Source of the DNA: Glycine soja | Lineage: Eukaryota > Streptophyta > Magnoliopsida > Fabales > Fabaceae | DNA length: 64,000 nt | Assembly (NCBI RefSeq): GCF_004193775.1 | Contig: NC_041002.1 | Span: 10,452,485 to 10,516,484 of the forward strand | Direction: 5' to 3' | Part shown: one piece after another, positions 47,301 to 58,919 of the stretch | How positions within the stretch are numbered: the first letter of the stretch is position 1 | How the letters are laid out: each line of letters starts with the position of its first letter | Program-made: the position numbers and the translations under genes | The notes under the pieces: model-generated | The model's database searches: none | What the model was told of the DNA's origin: nothing | What the model saw: only the letters and a program-made list of their open reading frames with translations

Positions 47301-47557
47301 GATATTTTTTTCCCGTTTAGGTGCTAAGCTGTCCTTTTGTTTCTTCAAGTAACACTAAATCAATGAAATGAAATGGTATTAAGCATGTTATGTACTGAAC
47401 AAAATAGGGAAAAACTTGAATAGAAATTTAATGAACAAAATTAATAATTGCACAAACAATTACTATTGTGGACATAACCTCATTGGCATTGAAGCATATT
47501 ATGTAATCCAATAATTAAGAAATGGATAGGACTAATGTCTCCTAATTGATTTTGCAG
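44336..47557. other. Low-coding region, no confident gene
   Basis: Contains a GTCAAATAGTTTCAA(A/G)CA direct repeat (44384/44442). A short frame near 44565-44640 (ILPLVATVVALSPVAQRSEKEFG) looks protein-like but I cannot name it. Remaining sequence is AT-rich and unique within the window. Confidence 0.4.
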
Positions 47558-47689
47558 TATGCTACAAGAGGGTTTCATGGATGGCAGACAAGCCACCTTG
47601 TGAATGTAGGCAAATATGTATCAGCAATATTAGCAGCAGGGGCCTAAGTGGTAGCATTCAAAGATGGGAGTGTAGGATGTCTTCATAAT
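47558..47689 (+). pseudogene. Possible exon relic of a PHO1-like (EXS domain) phosphate exporter
   Basis: After an acceptor-like TTGATTTTGCAG the plus strand reads TSHLVNVGKYVSAILAAGA, then a TAA, then FKDGSVG. The N-x-GKYVSA-x-LAAG pattern followed by KDGSVG resembles the EXS domain of plant PHO1 proteins as I remember it. Other PHO1 exons were not found nearby, so this would be an isolated relic. Could be coincidence over about 40 codons. Confidence 0.35.
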
Positions 47690-49884
47690 TGATGTTTCTG
47701 TGTTTTGTTTTTGAACCAGCAAAATTCTAAGCTTAGGGATATTTGTTAGAAATGGAACTCATTTTGCAATTCAGCACATAATGATGTTGTGTGGTTTTCA
47801 CTAGTTTTCATTATATTTCATCTATGCTAGATCAATTCAAACCATGGAATGTAATAGCATTATATTCCATTTCCCTCCATTCGATCCTTCTCCACCAATC
47901 GAAATATTAGTGGGTCAAGATTGTATGCAATAAAGTGGCTTAAGTTTGAGTCCATAAATTGCTTTATTCAGTTTATATACAAGGGATTTATTAGAGGACT
48001 CCACACAAACATGGGGCAGCCAATAACCTCCTTATTCCAGACCTCTGAAAACTGCAGCCTCTGACAGTTAGGATGGGAAGTCCAAATTTTTAGAAACTTA
48101 AAAGGAGAAGCAAAAACCTTTTCAGTTTTATGAAACTGCACAAAAGTTAGACTATGATCTGATTTAAACTGTGAAATAGTGCTACAAGAAAATTTGTCTA
48201 AGGAAGATTTTATTAGATGTTTGCCAAATTCAAAATGCATTGACTGTTATTTAAATGGGAAACAAGTCATCTTTTGTTATAACAAATAATCCTAATGAAT
48301 TGGGTTTCTATAGCTATGGAAATCACTTGATTAGGCAAGGTTTAAACCAACAAAACTAGCTTAGTCAAAAGAAAAATGAAGCACTCTTGACTCTAACAGT
48401 GCAATCAAACAATCATTGTTCTATTATGATGATTCTATTTTCTTCACCTATGAGTTAAGGAAGCGATATGAGAAGAAAGAGGGAGAAGACTGGCCAAAAA
48501 TATCTCACATTTCCCTTATTCAGATGTGAGGAGTTAGAAAAGCTATTTCAGAATTATGATTGGTGTGGTTGTCCAGGTATTTAATTTCTTTATTTTTTAA
48601 CAATACAAGGTTGCATGTTTATGATATAGATACATTTGAAAAAATTTATATTGGAATGCATTATTGACCATATTATTACCATGTTAATGACATTTTATAT
48701 TTTGTTATAAATTATAATTACATAGATAATAATTAAATTATAAACTAGAATGTAAGTGATAACATTACTAAAACAATAATGTATTAATTACATTTTAAAT
48801 ATGAAAATTAATTATGTAAAAAGAAGTATAATTATATTTTTATGAGATACATTTATTTTATTTTTATAAAAATAAATATTTTTTAATCAAAATTTCTAGA
48901 AAATATGCACTTAAGAGTTTATCATCCAAACATCAAATTAATTTAAGTAAAAGTAACTTTTCATATAAGAGTTTCTTAAATAAGTTCTTTGCCTACAAGA
49001 TCTTTTATAATAGTATATCCAAACAGGCCGTACATTGAGAAACAAAAGTATTTCTTTTTCATAGGCTTTGTTTTTCATTATTCATCATATTTTTAGTTAT
49101 TTATTTGTTTCTTATTTAATCTAGTTGAAATTGAGCTGATGTAGTTCACGTTTATATTGTTGACACTTATTTCTTATTTGTCTAAGAATGGGCCAATGTT
49201 ACAATGGAATGACTCATTTTATTTATTACTTTATTTGTTTGTTTTGTATTGTATCAAAATGATGTCAATGTGACCTAACTCAAGTCAAAGAAGTAGGGTA
49301 ATAAAAGCAATAAGAAAATTATAATAGACTAATGAAAACTACAAGGCCCATGTGCTTGCCCATTAATCCTTTTTCTAAAATTAAAAATGAAAGAAGCAGA
49401 GAAATAATAAATAAAAACAAAGCTCATGGGTCTAACCTACTTGTTGAATTTTAAATAAGAAGAGAGAAAAAACAACATAATGTCCCATTACCCTACAAAT
49501 TAAGAAACAACATAACAAGAAATAAAATAAAGATTCTGGGATCAACTTTGTCAAATGTAATTTTTTTGTGTATAAAGGATGAAAAATCATTAAAAAGGGA
49601 TAAAATAATTAGAGATTAATAAAATTTGGTGTTCGTAATGATGAAGAAATGGACGGTGACTATATATGCCATGACTTTATGCTTTATCCTTGTCTCTCTA
49701 ATTATTTTTCTTACAATGAAAAGAAAGTATTTATACTGTCATGTTCTCTTGTCTATTAAAGAAAAAAGTATTTATATAAGTTCATCAATTTTCTCTTTCA
49801 ATTTCTCTATAGTTTGTGTTTTTGTTTTTTCCCACTTGATACACTAGGTAAAAGTCGGAGAGAAGGGAGTGTGTTGTCTTAATT
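47690..49884. other. AT-rich intergenic region, no gene seen
   Basis: A GGCCTGTTTGGAT-type sequence (reverse complement near 49018-49030, CCAAACAGGCCGT) resembles a MITE end, but no partner was found. Short ORFs such as 49626-49847 have no recognisable features. Confidence 0.45.
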
Positions 49885-49975
49885 CATTACAAAAGACATC
49901 TCACAAGCTTGAAAAATGTCAACCAAATCTTTGACGTCAATGTTGTTTAACCTCTCGCTGTTTCACATTGAATCT
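49885..49975. repeat. Left duplicate of pectinesterase 3' flank, first part
   Basis: CAAGCTTGAAAAATGTCAACCAAA and neighbours match 56140-56215. The match continues beyond the copia element at 55372-55893. Confidence 0.65.
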
Positions 49976-50408
49976 TTGTTGGACATTTTAGTGTAATTGA
50001 TCTCTTTATTATGTTAAAATAAGAGTGCACGCTTGTTTTAATGTAATAACGAGATGTTCGGTTTAGGCAAAGGTTGGAAGTTACATGGAAGTTACTAAAA
50101 CTTCCATCAACGGTTGGAAGTTACATGGAAGTTACTAAAACTTCCATCAACGGCAATTTTTAAAAATAAATAACTTCCATCAACCGCCAAAAACCACCTG
50201 TTCTTTGATTATAAATAATCATCCTGGTTCAGAAAGCATAACATGTGAAAAACTCACAAGACCAAAACAAAACTCTTGAATTATAATCTTCTGATTTTAT
50301 CCGATTGAACAATTTTGGTTGAACCCCGAAATTTGATTCAATCTGAAAGTGTTTATAAACGACTTCAGATTTATCCAGGATTATCTCGATTTTCAAAATT
50401 AACCAACA
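49976..50408 (+). repeat. 5' LTR of the young copia element
   Basis: 433 bp, TGTTGGACAT to AACCAACA. It contains direct repeats of GGAAGTTACATGGAAGTTACT with inverted AACTTCCATCAAC partners (50070-50155), and a TATAAATA box. Confidence 0.95.
50210..50217 (+). promoter_or_regulatory. TATA box in the 5' LTR
   Basis: TATAAATA lies 199 bp before the LTR end, downstream of the AACTTCCATCAAC repeats. It is the only good TATA match and probably drives element transcription. Confidence 0.55.
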
Positions 50409-50432
50409 AAAGATTGAATCAAATCTTTCGAG
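50409..50432 (+). other. 24-bp leader without a canonical primer-binding site
   Basis: The LTR ends CCAACA and is followed by AAAGATTGAATCAAATCTTT, then CGAG and the ATG. There is no TGG next to the LTR. The sequence is a 7-bp inverted repeat (AAAGATT / AATCTTT) around a 6-base loop. Confidence 0.7.
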
Positions 50433-53400
50433 ATGACGAACGATAGTTCGAAGATGACAAGCAAGTTTGCAAAGTTGGACAAGTTTGAAGGGCGGGATTT
50501 CAGAAGATGGCAGAAGAAGATGCACTTTCTCTTGACAACATTGAATGTGGTGTATGTGCTGAGTACACCGATGCCGGTGTATATGGAAGACGAAACTCTG
50601 GATCAAACAAGGAAGCGTTCGAAATGGGAGAACGACGATTACATTTGTCGTGGACACATTCTGAACGGTATGTCTGACTCTCTCTTTGATATTTATCAAA
50701 ATGTTGAGTCTGCTAAGGAATTATGGGACTCTCTTGAATCCAAGTATATGGCAGAAGATGCCTCAAGTAACAAATTCTTAGTTAGTAATTTCTTTAATTA
50801 CAAAATGATTGATTCGAGGCCTGTTATGGAGCAATATAATGAACTGCTGCGGATTTTGGGTCAGTTTACTCAACATGATTTGAAAATGGATGAATCCATT
50901 GCAGTTTCATCTATAATTGATAAACTGCCTTCTTCTTGGAAAGACTTCAAGCATACCTTGAAACATATGAAGGAAGAGTTGACTCTGGTTCAACTCGGCA
51001 GTCATTTCATGATTGAGGAGTCGCTGAGGGCTCAGGAAATTGACAAAGTCAATAATAAAACCGTAGCAGGTTCCTCTTCCGTTAATATGGTAGAGGAAAG
51101 TGGAACAGTTAAGCAAAATTACAATGCTAAAGGTAACAAACGAAAATTTCAAGGAAATAAGAACAAAGGTCCAAACAAACAGACAAAATTGTCATGTTGG
51201 AAGTGTGGGAAACCTGGTCATTTAAAGAGGGATTGCCGGGTGTTCAAAGGAAAGAACAAGGCTGGTCCAAGTGGGTCTAATGATCCTGAAAAGCAACAAG
51301 GTCAGATTGTAGTGAATAATTTTAATTCGAATACGAATTCGAATTATGTATCACTAATATCTGATGCATTCTATGTGCAGGATGATGACGTTGCTTGGTG
51401 GTTTGATTCGGGAGCAACAAGCCATGTGTGCAAAGATCGTCGTTGGTTCAAGGAATTTAGACCAATCGATGATGGCTCTATTGTGAAGATGGGCAATGTT
51501 GCAACTGAACCAATCCTAGGATTAGGTTGTGTTAATTTAGTTTTTACTTCCGGAAAAAGTTTGTATTTGGATAATGTCTTATTTGTACCTGGTATTCGTA
51601 AGAACTTATTGTCTGGTATGGTTTTAAATAATTGTGGTTTCAAGCAAGTACTTGAAAGTGACAAGTACATCTTGTCAAGACATGGTTCGTTTGTTGGATT
51701 TGGTTATCGTTGTAATGGAATGTTTAAATTAAACATTGATGTTCCTTTTGTTCATGAATCTGTTTGTATGGCCTCGTGTAGTTCTATAACTAATATGACA
51801 AAATCAGAAATTTGGCATGCTAGATTAGGACATGTTCATTACAAAAGATTAAAAGATATGTCAAAAACAAGTATGATTCCTCCTTTTGATATGAACATTG
51901 AAAAATGCAAAACTTGCATGTTGACCAAGATCACTAGGAAACCTTTTAAGGATGTTAAAAGTGAGACTAAAGTCTTAGACCTTATTCATAGTGATTTGTG
52001 TGATTTGCATGCTACTCCATCATTAGGTCATAAAAAATATCTTGTTACTTTTATTGATGATGCATCAAGGTATTGTTATGTATATTTATTAAATAAAAAA
52101 GATGAAGCTCTTGATAAATTTAAAATTTATAAGAAAGAGGTAGAACTTCATCAAAATGGGCTAATCAAAACTCTTCGTACGGATAGGGGAGGTGAGTATT
52201 ATGATCCGGTTTATTTTCAATCTACTGGAATAATACATCAAACTACAGCTCCCTATACACCACAACAAAATGGTGTAGCCGAAAGGAAGAATAGAACCTT
52301 GAAAGAAATGGTGAATTCCATGTTATCCTATTCGGGTTTAAGTGAAGGATTTTGGGGTGAGGCTATGTTGACAGCCTGTTACTTGTTGAACCGAATTCCT
52401 AACAAAAGGAATAAGGTTACCCCATATGAACTTTGGCACAAAAAGACACCAAATTTGAGTTATCTCAAAATTTGGGGATGTAGGGCTGTAGTCAGGCTTA
52501 CAGAACCTAAAAGGAAAACCATAGGTGAAAGAGGTATAGATTGCATATTTATTGGATATGCTGAACATTCTAAAGCATATAGATTCTATGTGCTAGAATC
52601 TAATGATTCTGTTGCTGTGAACTCGGTTATAGAGTCACGGGATGCTATCTTTGATGAACAAAGGTTTACATCTATACCTAGGCCAAAGGACATGAATTCC
52701 ATGTCGAAAGTCTCAGTTAATATTGAGGATATACCTTCAACTAGTACTGAAACTAGAAAGAGTACGAGAGTAAGAAAGGCTAAGTCATTTAGTGATGACT
52801 TTCAACTCTATTTGGTTGAAGGGTCAAGGAATGATATTCAATTTCAATATCAATATTGCCTTAATGTTGAGGAAGACCCAAATACTTTTAGTGAAGCAAT
52901 GGCTTCAAGGGATGCTGTATTTTGGAAAGAAGCAATCCAAAGTGAGATGGATTCCATCATGCAAAATAATACCTGGAAATTGGTTGACTTACCTCCTGGA
53001 TGTAAGCCATTAGGATGTAAGATGATCTTTAGGAGAAAGATGAAAGTGGATGGTACTGTTGACAAGTACAAAGCCAGATTGGTTATCCAAGGCTTTAGGC
53101 AAAAGGAGGGTATTGATTTTTTCGATACATATGCTCCTGTTGCTAGGATATCCACTATTAGACTGTTGTTAGCACTTGCTGCTATCCACAATCTGGTGAT
53201 TCACCAAATGGATGTGAAAACTGCATTCTTAAATGGTGAATTGGATGAAGAGATATACATGAAACAACTTGAAGGGTTTGTTATGCCAGGAAATGAAAAT
53301 AAGGTGTGTAAACTGATGAAATCTCTTTATGGCTTGAAACAAGCGCCTAAGCAATGGCATCAAAAATTTGATGAGGTTGTGTTGTCTAGTGGTTTTGTTA

Positions 53401-54416
53401 TAAACCAAGCAGATAAATGTCTATACAACAAGTTTGATACTCATGGCAAAGGAGTTATCATTTGTCTGTATGTAGACGACATGTTGATCTTTGGTACCGA
53501 CCAAGATCAAGTTGATGAAACTAAGGCATTTTTGTCTTCTAAGTTTGATATGAAAGATATGGGGGAGGCGGATGTGATCTTAGGAATAAAGATCAAACGT
53601 GGAAACAATGGTATTTCCATCTCTCAATCACATTATATTGAGAAGATATTGGAGAAATTTAATTTTAAAGATTGTTCTCCGGTAAGTACTCCCATTGATC
53701 CTAACCTGAAGCTATTACCTAATAAAGGTGTAGCAGTGTCTCAACTTGAATACTCAAGGGAGATAGGATCACTCATGTATGCAATGATTAGTACTAGGCC
53801 TGATATAGCTTATGCTGTTGCTAAACTCAGTAGGTTTACAAGTAATCCTAGTTCTCATCATTGGCAAGCTATGAATAGAGTATTCAAATACTTAAAGGGA
53901 ACCATTGATTATGGTTTGACATATACTGGATTTCCTTCAGTTATTGAAGGTTATTCTGATGCAAGTTGGATAACCAATATGGAGGATTATTCATCCACAA
54001 GTGGTTGGGTATTCCTCCTTGGAGGAGGTGCTATCTCTTGGGCATCCAAGAAACAGACCTGCATTACAAATTCAACAATGGAATCTGAATTTGTAGCTTT
54101 AGCAGCAGCTGGTAAAGAAGCTGAGTGGCTAAGAAATCTGATCTATGAGATTCCATTGTGGCCCAAACCTATACCTCCCATGTCTATCAGGTGTGATAGT
54201 CAGGCAACTTTGGCTAAGGCATATAGTCAAGTGTATAATGGGAAGTCTAGACACTTGGGTGTTAGACACAACATGGTTCAGGAGTTAATCATGCATGGTG
54301 TGATATCAGTGGAGTTTGTGAGAACTCAGCATAATTTGGCCGATCATTTAACCAAAGGGTTAAGTAGAGATCTCGTGAAAAGGTCGGCTGTGGGATTAGG
54401 ATTAAAGTCCATCTGA
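50433..54416 (+). CDS. Intact copia Gag-Pol polyprotein, 1327 residues
   Basis: Encodes everything needed for RNA packaging, reverse transcription and integration. Domains in order: gag of the UBN2 type (about 1-240; [27 protein letters not shown]); CCHC knuckle [14 protein letters not shown] at 255-268; aspartic protease with [11 protein letters not shown] (active Asp 325); GAG pre-integrase ([13 protein letters not shown], about 460); integrase with Asp 521 (HSDLCDLH), Asp 584 (RTDRGGEY) and Glu 617 ([10 protein letters not shown]); reverse transcriptase ([39 protein letters not shown]) with YVDD at 1013-1016; RNase H with SDASW (Asp 1176), [12 protein letters not shown] and TKGL. Protease-integrase-RT order is copia. 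Length is usual for the family. The start is the first ATG after the LTR, only 24 bp away. No stops or frameshifts. Confidence 0.96.
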   Translation: MTNDSSKMTSKFAKLDKFEGRDFRRWQKKMHFLLTTLNVVYVLSTPMPVYMEDETLDQTRKRSKWENDDYICRGHILNGMSDSLFDIYQNVESAKELWDSLESKYMAEDASSNKFLVSNFFNYKMIDSRPVMEQYNELLRILGQFTQHDLKMDESIAVSSIIDKLPSSWKDFKHTLKHMKEELTLVQLGSHFMIEESLRAQEIDKVNNKTVAGSSSVNMVEESGTVKQNYNAKGNKRKFQGNKNKGPNKQTKLSCWKCGKPGHLKRDCRVFKGKNKAGPSGSNDPEKQQGQIVVNNFNSNTNSNYVSLISDAFYVQDDDVAWWFDSGATSHVCKDRRWFKEFRPIDDGSIVKMGNVATEPILGLGCVNLVFTSGKSLYLDNVLFVPGIRKNLLSGMVLNNCGFKQVLESDKYILSRHGSFVGFGYRCNGMFKLNIDVPFVHESVCMASCSSITNMTKSEIWHARLGHVHYKRLKDMSKTSMIPPFDMNIEKCKTCMLTKITRKPFKDVKSETKVLDLIHSDLCDLHATPSLGHKKYLVTFIDDASRYCYVYLLNKKDEALDKFKIYKKEVELHQNGLIKTLRTDRGGEYYDPVYFQSTGIIHQTTAPYTPQQNGVAERKNRTLKEMVNSMLSYSGLSEGFWGEAMLTACYLLNRIPNKRNKVTPYELWHKKTPNLSYLKIWGCRAVVRLTEPKRKTIGERGIDCIFIGYAEHSKAYRFYVLESNDSVAVNSVIESRDAIFDEQRFTSIPRPKDMNSMSKVSVNIEDIPSTSTETRKSTRVRKAKSFSDDFQLYLVEGSRNDIQFQYQYCLNVEEDPNTFSEAMASRDAVFWKEAIQSEMDSIMQNNTWKLVDLPPGCKPLGCKMIFRRKMKVDGTVDKYKARLVIQGFRQKEGIDFFDTYAPVARISTIRLLLALAAIHNLVIHQMDVKTAFLNGELDEEIYMKQLEGFVMPGNENKVCKLMKSLYGLKQAPKQWHQKFDEVVLSSGFVINQADKCLYNKFDTHGKGVIICLYVDDMLIFGTDQDQVDETKAFLSSKFDMKDMGEADVILGIKIKRGNNGISISQSHYIEKILEKFNFKDCSPVSTPIDPNLKLLPNKGVAVSQLEYSREIGSLMYAMISTRPDIAYAVAKLSRFTSNPSSHHWQAMNRVFKYLKGTIDYGLTYTGFPSVIEGYSDASWITNMEDYSSTSGWVFLLGGGAISWASKKQTCITNSTMESEFVALAAAGKEAEWLRNLIYEIPLWPKPIPPMSIRCDSQATLAKAYSQVYNGKSRHLGVRHNMVQELIMHGVISVEFVRTQHNLADHLTKGLSRDLVKRSAVGLGLKSI

Positions 54417-54945
54417 AATCTCTTATGTTAAGATACCCAATTCCCATCTAATATGACATTAGGTGCTGAATTCAATGTGGAAAGCTTAACATGTAGAGAT
54501 TGGAACACATCATCGAAAGTATCCCAAAAGGAATGTGTTCGGTTCTGTAAGTTAAGGAGGTTGAAGTATAACTTCTCAATGGTTCTTTTGAAAAATTGCA
54601 TTTACAGGTGCAAGAAAGAAAAGGACTACCTATATAAGCATGAAGTTTAGCCGCTTCAAGAAGCTGGGACTTGGCTTTGATATGCTTATGAAGGATAGGG
54701 ACACAGGCTAGTAAAACTAGTGTCGAGCAAGAGTAATGTTATAAACTATTGTGCAGATTATCTTCATGTATTCATTATGAATAGAAAGGGTTCAATCCTT
54801 AGTGACACCCTGATATTCGAATATTTGAAACGTGTAATTTGCTAAGATGAAATTCAATCGTCACGATATTTCATCTATGCAGTAGTTTGTGGTATGTTAT
54901 GACTTTGGTGATTTGATCGGTAATTACACTAAAATGGGGGAGGTT
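54417..54945 (+). other. 3' untranslated region and polypurine tract of the young copia element
   Basis: Non-coding; ends with AAAATGGGGGAGGTT directly before the right LTR (polypurine tract about 54932-54945). Confidence 0.8.
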
Positions 54946-55366
54946 TGTTGGACATTTTAGTGTAATTGATCTCTTTATTATGTTAAAATAAGAGTGCACG
55001 CTTGTTTTAATGTAATAACGAGATGTTCGGTTTAGGCAAAGGTTGGAAGTTACTAAAACTTCCATCAACGGTTGGAAGTTACATGGAAGTTACTAAAACT
55101 TCCATCAACGGCAATTTTTAAAAATAAATAACTTCCATCAACCGCCAAAAACCACCTGTTCTTTGATTATAAATAATCATCCTGGTTCAGAAAGCATAAC
55201 ATGTGAAAAACTCACAAGACCAAAACAAAACTCTTGAATTATAATCTTCTGATTTTATCCGATTGAACAATTTTGGTTGAACCCCGAAATTTGATTCAAT
55301 CTGAAAGTGTTTATACACGACTTCAGATTTATCCAGGATTATCTCGATTTTCAAAATTAACCAACA
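54946..55366 (+). repeat. 3' LTR of the young copia element
   Basis: 421 bp, 12 bp shorter than the 5' LTR because one ACATGGAAGTT-type unit is missing; otherwise one base differs. Confidence 0.95.
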
Positions 55367-55371
55367 ATCTT

Positions 55372-55893
55372 TTTGACATTTTAAAGTTTTTATATTTATC
55401 AAAATTATTTGTACTTATTTAAATAATTTGAACTCTAACCACAATACGATCCATCAATTTCATTCAAAGTGGAATAAATTAAAATACACTTCCCATTAAC
55501 AGTTTATTTACAAGGACATACATGAATTGCAATATATCTTTTTAAAAGTTTGAAGCTACAACAATCTCAAGCCTCTAATCATTTTTACCAAGGATCTTAC
55601 GACTGTATGCATGAACGTCTAAATACACCACTTGTGTATTGACTACTCTAAATTTAAAAGGATCTCACTTAATTTTAAAATGCTAAGACTCAAACAATTA
55701 AATTATAAGACACCAAAACTCCACATGAGCAAGCTAGTGTTTAATTGGAATACCGTTTTCTTAATTCACCATCCACTAAAATATGGGATGCATTGTCACT
55801 CCTCACGCCACATAGAAATACAACGTCATAATTAATTAGACTTTGGGAGTTGAAGGAGGAAGTAGCCATTTGGAACCTTCAATCATGCAAAGT
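55372..55893. repeat. Left duplicate of pectinesterase 3' flank, second part
   Basis: Matches 56220-56738 throughout: AAGGATCTCACTTAATTTTAAAATGC, GACACCAAAACTC, TTCACCATCCACTAAAA, GAGGAAGTAGCCATTTGGA. Divergence is clearly greater than between the copia LTRs, so the duplication predates the insertion. Confidence 0.85.
55837..55886 (-). pseudogene. Duplicated C-terminal codons of pectinesterase
   Basis: On the minus strand [16 protein letters not shown] plus TAA. It matches the last residues of the intact gene ([16 protein letters not shown]) with one visible amino-acid difference. No upstream exon follows, so this is a fragment carried by the duplication. Confidence 0.85.
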
Positions 55894-56139
55894 CTAATTA
55901 ATATGAAAATCTTTTCGAAATTTGTTATTATTATTTTTATTCTTTTTTAATCTAATTTTAGAACTGAGTCATAAAAGACTCAAAAGAAATAGAATTGGAT
56001 TATATAAAACTAAATATAGAAAAAAGAGCTTTTAGCTTTTTTACTTTTTTTTACTTTTTTAAAAATGTTTTTATATTTTTTTTCTGTTTTTTTCTTAACT
56101 TTTATACTTTATTTTTAACGAAATAGGGTGGTCACATAT
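55894..56139. other. Spacer between the two duplicates
   Basis: AT-rich with poly-T tracts; no gene seen. Confidence 0.6.
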
Positions 56140-56738
56140 AAGACATATAACAAGCTTGAAAAATGTCAACCAAAGTTTTCACCTCCCACTTTATATACTT
56201 TTAGCTAAACTAATACATCATGTTAGTATCTTTATTATATTTTAAACTTGTTATAATTACCATCCAAATCATTTGTATCTATTTCAATAATTTAAGCTAT
56301 ATCCACAATACAAATCATCTATTTCATATAAAATTAAATAAATTAAAATACATTTCCCATTTTCATGAATTTATAGGGACATATATTGACTACATTATGT
56401 CCTTTTAAAAGCTTGAAGCTAGAACAATAATAAATTTCCAATTATTTTTAACAAAGGTGTTATCATAGTGCACATGAACACCAAAACTCACTTAATCAAA
56501 ATTTACAAGGATCTCACTTAATTTTAAAATGCCAAGACTAAAGCAAATAAATTACAAGACACCAAAACTCAACAACTCGAGCAATCTAGTATTGAATTGG
56601 AATACCATTTTCTAATTCACCATCCACTAAAACATGGGGTGCATTATTCCTCAAGCCAGACAAAAATGTGGTAATTAATTAAACCTTGGGAGTTGGAGGA
56701 GGAAGTAGCCATTTGGAGCCTTCAATCATCGCAAGTGT
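56140..56738. repeat. Right duplicate: pectinesterase stop region and downstream flank
   Basis: Counterpart of 49885-49975 plus 55372-55893, continuous with the intact gene at 56679-56738. Confidence 0.8.
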
Positions 56739-58156
56739 TATGTAAGGTTTAACCTCCGTTTCACTTAGTTGCTTAGTTATAGTAGCACGCCCTTTGGGGT
56801 CTGCACCAGGTCCCGAGTTCTGATACTCTCCAAAACGAACAGTTCTATAAATAGTCATGTATTGTATTGATTAGTATGACACCAAATCTAGTTTAAAAGT
56901 TTATAAAATGAAAAGATGACAAGTATTGTGTGTAATGCATCATAAATACACATTTATGTAAAATTGGTCATGAAGAGTTAAATTAGAAAGTTACTTGTCA
57001 TGTTCAGGGTGATTGTTGTTACTCCACCCTAATTTATTTACAATGTCACTCATGTTGCTGTATGCAAAGACCACTCTAGGATGAGACATCCATGCTCTCC
57101 CCAAGAAAGTGCCAGTCCCAGTTCCAGTAACGTCACAATGTACAAATGAGTAGGCATTGTCCTCTGTCTCGCTTTTCCTTGCTTGTGCCACTATAACAGT
57201 AATCCCATTGTCGCCAAGCGTTCTTAACTCAGTACTCTACATCATAAAATAAATCCTCAATACCTATTACAATTATATTTAGTATATCACAAATAAATTG
57301 AAATATACAAATATTACAATTCACGAAATTTTAGATACCACATATAGTGACTTCCCACTTCCAAAAATATAATCCATGGTGCCTTGAATTAAGCAGTCTT
57401 TGAAAAAATGTCTATTCCTATCATCGCAAATTGTGTCCTGGAATCCATACATCTTGCAATTATAAAATGCTGCTTTGTCACCCGAAATACGCAATGCCAC
57501 TGCTTGACCTCCTGGCGTTTTTGGATCAGGTCTCGGTGCAGTGTTCTATACAGTCAAATTCACAAACCACAAACAAAAAACATGATAAGAAAAATGCAAA
57601 CCCAAAAGATAAGTTTGCATCATTTAATTAACAAGACTTTGGAGGAAGATTGTATACAAACCGAGATCATGATGTTAGCTGCCACAAAATAATCTGATTC
57701 AACAATCAATGTAGCACTATCAACAGTGCCATATTGTTGTGCAGTGCCCCCAAAAGTCAAGTTTGGCATTTTCTCTGGTACCCCATACAAGGTGACAAAA
57801 GGCTTTGTCTTCTCAATTTTGATTTTCTCATTATAATTTCCAGCTCCAATGTAAATAATTACACGCTTAGTGTTCCCACTAGGTATACTTTTAATGGCAT
57901 CAGTGATGGTCTTGAATTCCCCACTGCCATCTTGCATCACCTTTACAACCTTAGCGCCTTCTTCAGCAGTCACCAATGCTGGGTCCACGGTGCTCTTTCT
58001 TTGATCTAAAGGCCCCACATTAGTATTATACCATTCACCTAATTGTGCTTTGTTCGCGGGAATTGGCACAGTGTCATCAGATAAAACAACCTTTGTTGTT
58101 AGAAAAGCTACTACAAGAGTCACTTGAATGGTAAAACATATAGTTCTTGAAGCCAT
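56679..58156 (-). CDS. Pectinesterase (pectin methylesterase) without inhibitor pro-domain, four exons, intact
   Basis: Demethylesterifies homogalacturonan in the cell wall. Exons: 58156-57662, 57545-57339, 57236-56995, 56844-56679, all with GT..AG introns. They sum to 1110 bp and 369 residues in frame. The N-terminal signal peptide has the core [14 protein letters not shown], so it is secreted. Family motifs and catalytic residues are present: GNYNE (106-110), QAVAL (Gln 179), GFQDT (Gln 201, Asp 202), DYIFG (Asp 223), LGRAW (Arg 281). There is no PMEI pro-region; closest remembered relatives are the pollen-type PPME1 group. The start is the Met of MASRTIC; an in-frame Met 28 codons upstream would put basic residues before the signal peptide. 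This is the only intact host gene recognised in the window. Confidence 0.93.
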
Positions 58157-58217
58157 ATTACTAGTTTTCTTTTTCTTTTTGGATTTGTTTCTTAGGTGAA
58201 TAGGTGATTGCAATTGC

Positions 58218-58225
58218 AATTTATA
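58218..58225 (-). promoter_or_regulatory. TATA box candidate of the pectinesterase gene
   Basis: TATAAATT on the minus strand, about 62 bases upstream of the ATG, leaving room for a 5' leader of about 30 bases. This supports the downstream Met as the start. Confidence 0.5.
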
Positions 58226-58769
58226 AGAAATATAGAACAAGTGAGATTCCTATTTTTGAGACAATATCCACTTTTAGAAAAGTTAATTTGATTCAACGGT
58301 GTTTTTTGTTAAGCTAAAATTAAACAAGTGGTTAAAAGTTGATGGATTTGAGGTTATAGTTTAATAAATAGATTAATTTTTTAGTTGAAGACAATAACAT
58401 TTCTAAGGAGTTTTAGTTTCTAATCATACACGTGTGTAGCTTGAAATCGAAAACATTTTCTCCACACAAAATTAAGTATAGTTTTCCACAACAAATGTAG
58501 GCTATGAACCAATTGGGAAATTTTGAGGTTGGTTTGCATGAACCATTATGTTGTGGTGATTTATAATATTTTATTTTAACTAGGATTCAACTGCTATTTT
58601 TTTAGGCATTTTAAAGAGTATAAATACATTTCCCAAAAATAGTAGGGTTGGTAGCACAATATATCTTTACTCACAATTTTAAGCTTTAGAATTTTGATGA
58701 TAATTTCATATATGTCCAATTATTCTACTAAGGAATTTTATACTTGCAAATTGAAATTCATAAATGTAT
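58226..58769 (-). promoter_or_regulatory. Pectinesterase upstream region
   Basis: About 540 bp of AT-rich sequence between the TATA candidate and a CACTA terminus. No element-like repeats. It includes CACGTG at 58430-58435 (ACACGTGTG), a G-box-type motif. Confidence 0.4.
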
Positions 58770-58919
58770 CACTACTACAATTCATTGATTTAACATCGCA
58801 AGATTAACATCGGTTTTTAAAAAAATCGATTTTAAGAAAAGCACGGTAGCATTTTCATAAATAAGTTGACTTAATTAACATCAGTTTTGGAAAAATCGAT
58901 GTTAACATCGGTTACTGAA
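58770..58919. mobile_element. CACTA terminus fragment
   Basis: It begins CACTACTACAATTC, followed by AACATCG, AACATCGGTTTTT, AACATCAGTTTT and AACATCGGTTA subterminal repeats. It is cut at 58920 by the Ogre-family LTR. The left end lies about 610 bp upstream of the pectinesterase ATG. Confidence 0.68.

Larger units (their letters stand above)
49976..55366 (+). mobile_element. Young, structurally complete Ty1/copia retrotransposon
   Basis: It is 5391 bp with LTRs 49976-50408 and 54946-55366, a perfect 5-bp target duplication ATCTT (49971-49975, 55367-55371), one uninterrupted polyprotein and a polypurine tract AAAATGGGGGAGG before the right LTR. The two LTRs differ by one substitution (TTTATAAACG versus TTTATACACG) and one 12-bp repeat-unit indel. 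All domains needed for transposition are present. The primer-binding site is not canonical. Confidence 0.95.

Noticed and set aside
49018..49032. MITE terminus (GGCCTGTTTGG type)
   Set aside because: Only one end seen; no inverted partner or target duplication found.
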